This document shows, one piece after another, positions 46,952-56,384 of a stretch of 64,000 bases of DNA. The notes under the pieces were generated by a model. It made no database searches. It saw nothing but the letters and a program-made list of their open reading frames with translations, and was not told where the DNA came from. The DNA comes from Xestospongia bergquistia (taxonomy: Eukaryota > Porifera > Demospongiae > Haplosclerida > Petrosiidae): contig OZ014414.1 in the NCBI GenBank assembly GCA_963965975.1, positions 3,261,501-3,325,500 of the forward strand. The letters are read 5' to 3'. Position numbers and translations under genes: made by a program. Positions within the stretch are counted from its first letter, which is position 1. Every line of letters begins with the position of its first letter.

Positions 46952-47090
46952 CTGCAACGAAGAAATAAGAAACATTCTACTCATTCCTACTATCATCTAA
47001 GTCTATTTCAAATAAAAAAAACATGGGGACTCTTGAAAGATGCTTTATACGTCATTTACAATGTGTGCGTAGTTATAACATAATGCTTAC

Positions 47091-47145
47091 CTTGTAGACG
47101 ACGAATACACAATTCATTAGAAGAACAAAACATCCAGGTATCCAT
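47091..47145 (-). CDS. Possible first exon of a short minus-strand transcript
   Basis: An ATG at 47145 (minus) opens MDTWMFCSSNELCIRRLQ and meets an excellent donor, CAAG|GTAAGC, at 47090. An NRF-1-type site lies about 120 bp upstream on this strand. The segment does not belong to the Roc/COR homology that starts at 47286. Coding status is speculative. Confidence 0.25.
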
Positions 47146-47265
47146 ATTGAAGCAAACTTGAAACAGCTAAACTTCTAGGAGACAGTTTAGAGATGATACA
47201 AGAGCTTAAACGCAACCACTCCAACCCTGAAAATACTCGTGCGTTGGCAGTAGTTACTTGCTTTA

Positions 47266-47277
47266 TGCGCATGCGCG
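47266..47277. promoter_or_regulatory. NRF-1-type palindromic promoter element
   Basis: TGCGCATGCGCG fits the consensus YGCGCAYGCGCR bound by the animal factor NRF-1 in CpG-type promoters. It is striking in DNA this AT-poor in CpG. It lies between the minus-strand exon candidate and the start of Roc/COR copy 2 (47286), so it could drive either direction. Confidence 0.45.
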
Positions 47278-47285
47278 AAAAGGGT

Positions 47286-49021
47286 TAAAGAAATAATTGC
47301 TCAAGGAATTAAACATAGCATCCGACCTCACCAATCTATAGAGTCATTAGAGGAATCAGTTGATCACCAAACAGACAGCGAGAACTTCGAATCATCAACC
47401 ACATTGCGACATCAAAGCTCTTCTTTTCCTGAACCTACTATAACTCAGGAAATTATTGATCTCTTACCTCAAACACAGAAGTCTGAAGAGCTTTATCAAT
47501 CTCATTGGATATATGGTATTGATACTGGTGGTCAGGCTGCATTTATAGACATTGCTCCAGCTTTGTTACGATATCACTCTGTCAATATTCTCACACATAA
47601 GCTAGACGAAAAACTTAATGACAAAGCAAAGTTCTTCTTTAGTATTAAGGGAAAGCAAATTGGTGAGCCTGTAGAAAAACAGATCACAAATATAGAACTT
47701 CTTCAATCATCATTTTGCTCAGTGTTGTCAGTAGATTTTCCCAAGTTACCAAGCATCCATATCAAACATGTTCAAAAACCCTATTACATAGTACTAGGAA
47801 CATTCTTGGATAAAATGCTGGAGTCTAGTGAGTCTCTTGAAACCAAAAATGCTATACTCTCAACAATTTTAGAAAAATTTAGGGAAGTCACAATTATGTA
47901 TCGTACAGCTGGAAATAAAGCAATATTTCCTGTCAACACTACTGCTAGAAGTGATTATGAGATAAATTTGGCTACTATGATTCGTATGAAAATCTGCCAA
48001 TATTATATTGAGGCAGAAATCCCTATTCGATGGTTTTTGTTTCAACTTGAGTTAAATCATCTTCATAAATTTTCTAAATCTGGCATTGTAAGTCTATCTA
48101 AATGTTTAGAGATTGGTATGACCTTACAACTGAACTCTAGAGAGGTCCATGCTGCATTGATGTATTATCATGACCTTACCATATTTCTTTATTTCCCTAA
48201 AGTCTTACCTAAGATAGTATTTCTTCATCCTCAACCATTATTTGAGAGGTTGTCTGATTTAATTAGTATCTCTTTTGCTGATGCTGTTGATCATTTGGAA
48301 GAAGTAGGTGTCTCTTTATATAATCCTGCTGCTCATGGAGAATTAAAGGAAGAAGGAACATTTAGAGAAGACTTGTTGACATCACCCAATTCACATTTAT
48401 CACAAGGATTCTATCCTGAGTTTACAGCACAAGATTTTCTAAAATTAATGGAAAGTTTATATATTTTGGCTTCATTGCCAGACAATAAGTATCTTCTTCC
48501 TTCTGTCCTTTCTATCAAACAAGACACTAAATCTATCAAAGCTCAATTTAGTGAAGATATTGACCCACTTATTCTTACATGGGATGAGAAGCCACTTCCT
48601 CGAGGTGTCTTTCCTGCATTAGTTGCATACCTTCTACACAACAAAGGCTTGTTCAACTTCAAACTTCCTCCTTCAAAAGACTATCCACGTTATCGTAATG
48701 CAATGACATTAAGCTTTGATGATGGCTACATTCTTTTAGTTGATTCAATTACCTATATGGAAGTATTTTATTGTGGCCCATTAAACAAATGTCATGCTAT
48801 ACGTGAAGAAATTCTTATTGGCATTGTTAGTGTTATTGACAAGTTTTATTATATGACCACCATAAAAATTCCTGTTGAGCGCTTTTACTGTCCAAAATGC
48901 CCAAACAAAAATCAACGACATTTCTGTCGTCCTGATAAAGATTTGAAACACCTTGTTTGTTGTAACAGTCCTTACAGAACATATGTTGATGAACGTCAAA
49001 GGCACTGGTTTTCACCAGATA
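47286..49021 (+). CDS. Roc (no P-loop)-COR-Cys-rich exon (locus A)
   Basis: Open for about 578 codons from the homology start to donor GATA|GTAAGT. It begins at LKEIIAQGIKHSIRP, so the P-loop half of Roc is absent. It keeps G3-type DTGGQAAFIDIAPALL, G4-like IVLGTFLDKM, G5-like FPVNTTARSD, then a complete COR (IPIRWFLFQLEL, SLSKCLEIGMTL, AALMYYHDLTIFLYFPKVL, then IVFLHPQPLFERL, ADAVDHLEEVGV). The tail is a Cys/His-rich block, CPKCPNKNQRHFC then HLVCC, that may bind zinc. Without the P-loop, nucleotide binding would need the exon at 45110 or be lost. The true start is unknown: an upstream exon is expected, or a start at the GC-rich 47.2 kb segment. Confidence 0.8.
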
Positions 49022-49238
49022 GTAAGTTTAACATATTGAAATATGTATAGATTGATTTATTAAAAATGCTGTTATTGTATTGATGGTGTAAATGTATATA
49101 ATATTAATTCTTAGTTTACTAGAAAGAACATGCACATCTACAGTATCTACAATATATAATTTTACAGAAGGTTTTTAATTAGTAAAATACACAGTATTTA
49201 TTGTAATTTATACCATTTTATATTATCAACTTATTTAG

Positions 49239-49531
49239 AGAGAACAACTAAGAAAGGCACATCTACTTCACTGGATGAGCTCTTAGCTCAGCAACCTCCA
49301 ATTCTAGAAATAGCTACACATGCTAGAACAGCAGAATGGAATCATTTGGGTGTGATACTAGAACTGGATGATGTGGGTCTAGCTGGATGTCATGACTATA
49401 TCAGTATGTATCAATTATGGTTACAGGAGAAAGCTGAAGAAGCAACAAGGAACAATTTATTAGATGCTTTAAGAGATATTGGACAGAATAATGTAGCATA
49501 TCTATATGAAGAATATGTGAAATTATTGACA
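49239..49531 (+). CDS. C-terminal Death domain exon (locus A)
   Basis: Acceptor ttatttag; phase 1 in, phase 0 out, donor GACA|GTAAGT. Motifs: SLDELLAQQPPILEIATHAR, then AEWNHLGVILELDDVGLAGC, YISMYQLWLQEKAEEATRNN, then LLDALRDIGQNNVAYLYEEYV. This six-helix pattern fits a Death domain. Roc-COR-Death is the domain order of the DAPK1 C-terminus. A decayed copy lies at 60140-60437. Confidence 0.8.
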
Positions 49532-50156
49532 GTAAGTTGATAGTAATTAATGTAATTGTATGTACAGGAGTGACATTGATACATAGTTATTGTGTGAATA
49601 TTATAATATGTAGAATTATTCTTATTATTTATATATGTATATTTTAATACATTGATATGGTAAAGTCAATTGTTCTTACATTATGTATATGAACACAACA
49701 GAAAAGAACCTATAGCCTATAGACAAAGCTTGATTGTTCATCAAATTAAAGGAACTATATTCTTATCTACAAGCATGTACATTTGTATGATGACATTAAC
49801 TTGATGATTTGTCTATCAAGGCAGCACTATATATTCATGTACATGTAATTGAGTATATGCACACCATGTTGTTTTCTCTTTTGTTATGCATAATATAATC
49901 TAATGAACATCATCAACTTTCAACAGTTTGCATAATGCAAGTGTTAAAAGAAACTGTAGGGTTTCTAACTTCATTAAAACATTAGTTAGAAACAACTTTG
50001 GAGTTTTAATATCCAAAGTACATATAACATTAACTTGTCCAATATTTAAAATAACAAATTTTGCAATAAATAACCACAGTTTTATTATATTACAATAGCT
50101 ATTGTATATTAGGTTAATTGTCTCTGGTTATCAAGTAGTATCTTTATTTAATATAG
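49532..50156 (+). other. Intron, AT-rich
   Basis: Nothing recognised between the Death exon and the short linker exon. Confidence 0.5.
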
Positions 50157-50238
50157 GGTGGACAAAACGAGTGTACCAAATATGTACAGTTGGGAGGTGC
50201 TGCTACAATGCAAGAGGATATACATGTAGGAGACAATT
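50157..50238 (+). CDS. Short linker exon before the terminal exon array
   Basis: Acceptor ttaatatag, donor AATT|GTAAGT, phase 0 in and phase 1 out. Encodes GGQNECTKYVQLGGAATM, then QEDIHVGDN. The exon ends in T, so joining to the first terminal exon gives TGT, but joining to copies 2-4 (starting GA) would give TGA. Confidence 0.5.
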
Positions 50239-50305
50239 GTAAGTATAATCCACATTATTTTTAGAATCATAATTTAAAAAATATATATTTTAAGCTTAAT
50301 TATAT

Positions 50306-50549
50306 GTGACCTGATTTGCAGTAAGGGACCACTTCTGTCAAAATAATTGTGATGTGATTTATGAAAAAGGATCACTGCTAAAACATCTCAAAAACAGCTT
50401 GCTTACATAGATGCAGTCCATGAATAGTTATACTTATATAGCAGCTATATGTATAAAAAATGTTTTAATGATTTTTTAAGTTGTCCTTTTTCATAAATCA
50501 TGTCACAAATGCTTTGACAGAAGTGGTCCCTTATTGCAAATTGGGTCAC
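50306..50549. mobile_element. MITE, short form (244 bp)
   Basis: The left end GTGACCTGATTTGCAGTAAG (GGACCACTTCTGTCAAA next) is mirrored by TTTGACAGAAGTGGTCCC and TTATTGCAAATTGGGTCAC. A second inner inverted pair (ATGTGATTTATGAAAAAGGA with its complement near 50487-50508) is nested within. Same family as 14996-15416. It lies in the intron before the terminal exons. Confidence 0.85.
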
Positions 50550-50737
50550 ATTTTTAAGTATAAGTATTATGGCAAGGAGTGTATTTATTGATTGCTACAG
50601 TCCAGAAGGAAACAATCAATTCTAGATCTGAGATTATAGATCAGATATTCTAAATCTAGCTTTGACTATAATATCAGGAAACTTTAATATTATGGCTATT
50701 GTAAACCACAAGGCCTATTTTATTATTAATTTAATAG

Positions 50738-50946
50738 GTAAGCAGCAGAAACAGAAGAAGCTTAAGCCTAGGTCAGAAAGACTTTATTCCAACCATTCAG
50801 AGTCTGAAACATCTAATGGATATGGTGAGGAGCAGACTAGAGGAAGATATCATGAAAGATCAGATATTAGCAAATCTTCATCAAAGAAGCACTTAAGATT
50901 ATTATTGGAGAGAAAGAGAACTAAAGATAGTATGCTAAAGTACTAA
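50738..50946 (+). CDS. Terminal exon copy 1 (basic tail)
   Basis: Acceptor ttaatttaatag, phase 1 in. Encodes KQQKQKKLKPRSERLYSNHS, ESETSNGYGEEQTRGRYHER, then LLLERKRTKDSMLKY and a stop. Rich in Lys, Arg and Ser, so possibly nuclear or RNA/DNA-binding, but no domain is recognised. It is the only copy that joins in frame to the exon at 50157-50238. Confidence 0.6.
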
Positions 50947-50973
50947 GTCCTATTATAATATATATTTCTATAG

Positions 50974-51179
50974 GAAAGCAGTGGAAACAAAAGGAACTAA
51001 GTAAAGCAGAAGAATTTTATTCCAACCATTCAGAGTCTGAAACATCTAATAGATATGGTGAGGAACAGACTAGAGGAAGATATCATGAAAGATCAGATAT
51101 TAGCAAATCTTCACCAAAGAAGCACATAAGATTATTATTGGAGAGAAAGAGAACTAAAGATAGTATGCTAAAGTACTAA
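50974..51179 (+). CDS. Terminal exon copy 2
   Basis: Same acceptor context (tatatttctatag), starting GAAAGCAGTGG. Open to TACTAA with KELSKAEEFYSNHSESETSN and the same LLLERKRTKDSMLKY end. It would be in frame only after a phase-1 exon ending in G, A or C. Confidence 0.55.
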
Positions 51180-51206
51180 GTCCTATTATAATATATATTT
51201 CTATAG

Positions 51207-51412
51207 GAAAGCAGTGGAAACAGAAGAAACTAAGTAGACCAGAAGAATTTTATTCCAACCATTCAGAGTCTGAAACATCTAATGGATATGGTGAGGAACA
51301 GACTAGAGGAAGATATCATGAAAGATCAGATATTAGCAAATCTTCATCAAAGAAGCACATAAGATTATTATTGGAGAGAAAGAGAACTAAAGATAGTATG
51401 CTAAAGTACTAA
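51207..51412 (+). CDS. Terminal exon copy 3
   Basis: Nearly identical to copy 2, with a 233-bp period including the intron-like spacer. Reads KKLSRPEEFYSNHSESETSN, then the same RKRTKDSMLKY end. The frame is kept despite several substitutions. Confidence 0.55.
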
Positions 51413-51439
51413 GTCCTATTATATTATTTATTTCCATAG

Positions 51440-51660
51440 GAAAGCAGTGGAAACAAAAGAAACTAAGTAGACCAGAAGAATTTTATTTCAACCATTCAGA
51501 GTCTGATAGATCTCATCATCTATCACCTGAAAGTGACTTAGATTCATATGATAAATCAAGTGAATGTGACAAAGAACCAGCTAAAGGCAAGTCTTACAAG
51601 AGAAAAAGGACATTAGAGAAGAGAGTCTCAAAGACATCCAAAAAGAAACAAAAGCGTTAA
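51440..51660 (+). CDS. Terminal exon copy 4, divergent end
   Basis: Starts like copies 2-3 (KQWKQKKLSRPEEFYFNHS), then diverges: HLSPESDLDSYDKSSECDKE, ending KRKRTLEKRVSKTSKKKQKR, a strongly basic, nuclear-localisation-like tail. It has its own acceptor (atttccatag). Probably the original last exon, with the others derived by tandem duplication or the reverse. Confidence 0.6.
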
Positions 51661-52164
51661 TTTGATTATGAATGTGTACTTCATTTTATATGTAGAGTAA
51701 ATTATTGATATTTGGACACCATGTATATTCGGATGTCTTCCCTCTTCAGTAGAAAAGAGAAGCAGTGAAACTGCTATATATAAATGTAGGTCATAGATAA
51801 GTATAACACTAGATGTGGAGAGCTGCCATTTTCAACTTTGCTCTTAGTCACAACGATCAGAAAATGAACAATTTTGGACCCATCTAATATTCCGAGTCAG
51901 ACTCTGGCTACTACTCACCTATTAAAGGAAGAAGATGATATTTAGTATTTTCATTAGCTCTATGCAGGTATTTACTCCAACGATATGATACACAAATACC
52001 TCCTCTTTCTAAGCATCTGCTGTTGTACACGAACTTCAGCACGCACCCCCAACGCTAAAAATCGGATGCCATTCATTTATCGTTTGCAGTATAATTACTC
52101 ACAAAAACTACATCTACTGACATTAATCACAAATAAAAATAAAGTCAGATGAGTTTGGTTTTCT
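51661..52164 (+). other. 3' flank of locus A
   Basis: No exon recognised. Possible 3' UTR of the last terminal exon, though no polyadenylation site can be chosen with confidence. Confidence 0.4.
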
Positions 52165-53212
52165 AGTACAATCTTCAGAATTGACTCTACCTCTAGTAAA
52201 AATTGACTCTAAAATTGAGCAAACCAAATTTACAATGCTAGTTGTAATGTATCTTGCTCTGTAGAAACTCATGATCAGAATTGACTCCACCTCTCGTATG
52301 ACATTTTGAATTGACTCCACTTCTAGTAGGAATTTACTCTAAAATTGTGCAAACCAAAATCAATACAATGTTTGTTCTAATATACCTTCTTCTGTAGACA
52401 CTCAATTTGCAGTATGATCAGAATTGACTCCACCTCTTGTACGAATTGACTCTAAAATTGAGCAAACCAAATTTACAATGCTAGTTGTAATGTATCTTGC
52501 TCTGTAGAAACTCATGATCAGAATTGACTCCACCTCTCGTATGACATTTTGAATTGACTCCACTTCTAGTAGGAATTTACTCTAAAATTGTGTAAACCAA
52601 AATCAATACAATGTTTGTTCTAATATACCTTCTTCTGTAGACACTCAATTTGCAGTATGATCAGAATTGACTCCACCTCTTGTACGAATCGACTCTAAAA
52701 TTGAACAAACTAAAATTACTACAATGCTTGTGTTAAATGTACCTTACTCTGTAGAAATTCCATCTGCAATATGATCAGAATTTTTACACCTCTAGTATGA
52801 CCTTCAGAATTGATTCCACCTCTAGTACAAACTTTAAAATTGACTCCACCTCTAGTACAACCTTTAGAATTGACTCCACCTCTAGTACAAATTGACTCTA
52901 AAATTGAGCTAACCAAAATGATTACAATGCTTGTTCTAAATGTACCTTTCTCTGTAGAAACTCCATTTGGAGTATGATCAGAATTGATTCAACCTCTAGC
53001 ACAACCTTCAGAATTGACTCCAACTCTAGTACGAACTTCAGAATTGACTCCACCTCTAGTATGACCTTTAGAATTGGCTCCAACTCTAGTACTAACTGAC
53101 TCTAAAATTGAGCAAACCAAAATTACTACAATGTTTGTTCTAAATGTACTTTGTTCTGTAGACACTGCATTTTCAGTATGATAAGAATTGACTCCACCTC
53201 TAGTACAAATTG
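52165..53212. repeat. Nested satellite built on GAATTGACTCCACCTCTAGT
   Basis: The short unit GAATTGACTCCACCTCTAGT (about 20-32 bp period) alternates with a longer block (CTAAAATTGAGCAAACCAAA ... CTCTGTAGAAACTC). The higher-order period is 243 bp between 52201 and 52444, almost identical, and the right half is more diverged. Open frames on the minus strand with CTRGGVNS repeats are a by-product of the repeat. Confidence 0.9.
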
Positions 53213-53329
53213 CTACTAGTTGTTTAAATAACTATGATTAATACTGTATAATTATACAATACCTGTGCCTTTTCTTGAACCAGTCACAGTAGCTTTGGAA
53301 GATGAAGGGTCTAAAAGTGACAATAATAC

Positions 53330-54611
53330 AATATCTTATGTTATGTTGAATTGACTTGTCTCTTTGGCCTTCTTCAATTCCTTATGTTTCTCTAACTCCT
53401 TCATTTTTCCCTCTTTCTTCCTCTCACGTATGGCCTTTCTAATTTCCTTTTGTTTAAGACCTTCAGCTTTTTTCCTTTGTTTTTCATTGAGTTCTTGACA
53501 ACATTCTTCACATGTTAATACACGAGGAGGTGACTTTGGCATAATATCAGAATACTTTATGGTTGGTTGTACACTAGCAGATCTAAGGACCTTGGATACC
53601 TGGTAACAACTTTCCCTGGATTGTTGAGCAGGTTGGTGTGACATTCTTCTCTCCAAGCTCTTTTCATGGGTCCACAGACACCCTTATTAAGAGGCTGTGT
53701 CTTGCGAGGAGGCAAACAAAATACAATGACTTGTTCTTCAAGTGCCCTGTTCACAAACACAGGACTAAAGTGACTCGAGTGGCCATCTATGAGAAGGAGG
53801 AGTGGTGGTGTTTGAGAAGCATAAGCTGAAAAATGGCTGGTCAATCAGGACTCAAATATCTCACTATCAATCCAACCACTTTCACTTATCCCGTACATTG
53901 TTCCTGGTAATTCACCAATTGACTTCTCAGGCTTGAGAGACTTTCTGTCAAAAATGACAAGGGGTGAAATTGCATACCCACCGGCATTACAGCATGATAA
54001 AACAGTGATGTGACTTTTTTCATTTCTTGCAATGAAGACTGGGTCTTTTGGTCCCTTTTTTGACATAACTTTAGGTGGCTTTGGGCTTAAGGGAAAACCT
54101 GATTGATTGAGGGTTAAATATCTGGCAAGGTCACCACATTACTTCTGCTTCAATGACTGTCGTTTCTAGAAGGTCAAAACAGCTTTCAAGCATTGCATCA
54201 GAGGCACCAATCACATGAGCATGAGTCAATGTCTCTGGATTACGAAATGTGAGGTCTCGGTGTTGACTATGAAATAATTTCCATCAACTACTTGAGACAG
54301 TTACATCAAGACCTTTTTGTCAAGAACACTTTGGACAGTTTCAATGACTTGCTTCACAGTATGAGAATAGGAAAGTGAGGACATGGCAGAAAGGAAATTA
54401 AGGAGTTTGAGTTCTTCACTATTATTCAAGTACCTCCTTGGTCCACTCTTAGCCCCAAACTGAACCATCCTACTAACATGATTATGAAGGGTGGAACTGG
54501 GTACTCCATATGCCTCAGCTGCTCTCCTGATGGCCATGCCCTTATGGACAGTATCACAAGCCCTACACAATCATTGATCATTCCAGTCTTTATATTTAAG
54601 TGGGTGTCCAA
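53330..54611 (-). pseudogene. Pogo/Tigger-type transposase, inactivated
   Basis: On the minus strand: a helix-turn-helix region (GMAIRRAAEAYGVPSSTLHN, 54560-54480), a middle part with NEKSHITVLSCCNAGGYAIS (54066-53845), then LLLLIDGHSSHFSPVFVNRA with the second catalytic Asp, and QPLNKGVCGPMKRAW where the third acidic residue (normally QPLD) is Asn. The region expected to hold the first Asp reads NQSGF-like instead of DETGF. A Lys/Glu-rich tail follows. Frameshifts separate the pieces at 54066-54300 and 53840. Terminal inverted repeats were not identified. Confidence 0.8.
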
Positions 54612-55149
54612 AATGTCTTGTTAGAAGAAGTAGGTACCTAGTACCATCTTTTGCGCAACAGTTGTGTTCACAGAGGGCAATAAATGATGTAGGTTGCCAT
54701 TACTATGAAAATGGAAAGGCAATGACTTTAAAATAAGTTTTGTGTAAATTCTGTTCAGTATTTTTACCTGACATTGGACTGAGAAATATAATTATTAGTT
54801 AAAAAGAATTGGCAAATGGAGAAATTTTAATGTAGTAACCACATTGTGAGCATGCTTTCAGCACTAACAGACTCTTGCTTGAAAAGATAACTTGCTTACA
54901 GAGGCTTTACATTAATCAATGGTATACAGTACTCTCAAGCGTGCACACAGTACTTGATACTGTAAGACACATGATCACAGTAATTACTGTGTGGATTGTG
55001 GTTAGATGGGATGGGAAGGCAGACCATCTGAGAACTATAGTCTGTCCGCACAGACTTCATAATAAAATGGAAAATAGGTACACATTGGAAGTGTGAACAG
55101 CCCCATTCAAAATTAATGTTGAGAATTTTCTGCTTCACTATGTTCTAGT
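54612..55149 (+). other. Unassigned flank of the transposase
   Basis: No exon recognised. Contains the 16-bp palindrome CACAGTAATTACTGTG at about 54976-54991. Confidence 0.4.
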
Positions 55150-55390
55150 GTTGTTTTAGATTAGCTTTATATAATTTTAGTTAGTAATAGTTAATTTTTC
55201 TACCTGTGGAGTAATTTTAGTGTTAGTTATAGCTAGTTTCTCCACCAATGGAATAATTTTAGTTAGTTATAGTTAGTTTTTCTACCAATGGAATAATTTT
55301 AGTTAGTTATAGTTGGTTCTCTGCCAGTGGAATAATTTTACTTATTTCTCTGCTTTAGGAATAATTTTAGTTAGTTATAGTTGAGAAAGT
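55150..55390. repeat. Tandem repeat of about 50 bp
   Basis: GGAATAATTTTAGTTAGTTA with TAGTTAGTTTTTCTACCAAT recurs about five times with variation. A related simple-repeat patch lies at 12805-12895. Confidence 0.8.
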
Positions 55391-55479
55391 TAGTTAAATT
55401 TAATGCATTATTAGACTAAAGATATTGCTCGTTTTTCTTAAAAGTATTTCACTCTTTAAGTTTGTATCTGCCAGTTGGT

Positions 55480-56067
55480 TTGTTCTATCACTTGATGCAA
55501 TCCAGCTTTGGAAGGAGAATGTTGTTCCATTAGCAGATCACGAAATGGTTTTCCACTAGAATTTTTGCAAAATTTGCACTACCAATCAATGTAGCTAACA
55601 TCTCAGTTAATTATTTGATGTAAGATTTATGCAGCATCAAAGTAAGGCTTAATTGCCTGGTGTTGTTTTACCATTACAAGTAGCTTTATTATCCTTAAGA
55701 CTCCTTTCTTTCTCCAATAACTTCCTATAAATATCAGCAGGTACTGTTTTCACTCCGCGATCAGTAGAAGTTTAGGTTAAATGTGAGCAAGCAACACAGC
55801 CTTGAGATCCTCATAAGATTTTTCCTGTGACAAGTTAGTGCTGTGAGACTCTTAATCTGAGGGTAGTTCCTGCTCCTTACAACAGTTAATAACACTGAGA
55901 CTTGCTTGTCAGGTCCTATGTCATTTGCGGTGAAGAAAAGATCCACCCACTTAAGATAAGCTGCAACCTTATCTGACTCTGGGTCAAATGCATCCAACTG
56001 CCCGAACACGACAGGTTTGTAGCTGTGCTGAGTTGAGCCATCTTAGTATCCCACCCTCGTCACCAGT
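55480..56067 (-). mobile_element. Gypsy fragment: gag start and primer site
   Basis: On the minus strand, after the LTR (56068-56260) comes TGGTGACGAGGGTGGG (56050-56065), the primer-binding site, then a gag start near 56009: MFGQLDAFDPESDKVAAYLK, WVDLFFTANDIGPDKQVSVL. Downstream sequence is decayed and partly protease-like. The rest of the element is absent. Confidence 0.75.
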
Positions 56068-56260
56068 TGTAGTAACTCTGTCTAGCACAACTACCTCGAG
56101 TATATTACTGAATTTAATATCTTTAATCTCAACAACAATGGCAGATAACAAATATATATATATATATATATAAACAAAAATGTCTCAATGACGTCACAAA
56201 TTTTTTCAAATAATTACAATGAATATATAACATTACATAATAAAGTCTCAATATACTACA
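56068..56260 (-). repeat. Gypsy LTR (193 bp)
   Basis: The plus strand begins TGTAGTAACTCTG and ends AATATACTACA, with 7-bp inverted ends TGTAGTA/TACTACA. It carries a TA-dinucleotide run at 56154-56172. Confidence 0.75.
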
Positions 56261-56384
56261 GCAAACATGTATGAGTATTCACATGGTTAAAATGTAATTA
56301 TGCCTCATCAACGTGAAACATTTATCAACTATCATTATTTACAAATGAAAACTTGTGATTAACACAATTTCTGTTATATAAGAT

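Noticed and set aside
52719..52916. Minus-strand frame with CTRGGVNS repeats
   Set aside because: It comes from the satellite unit and not from a gene.
54976..54991. CACAGTAATTACTGTG as a pogo terminal repeat
   Set aside because: It is a self-palindrome, and no matching end was found on the other side of the transposase.
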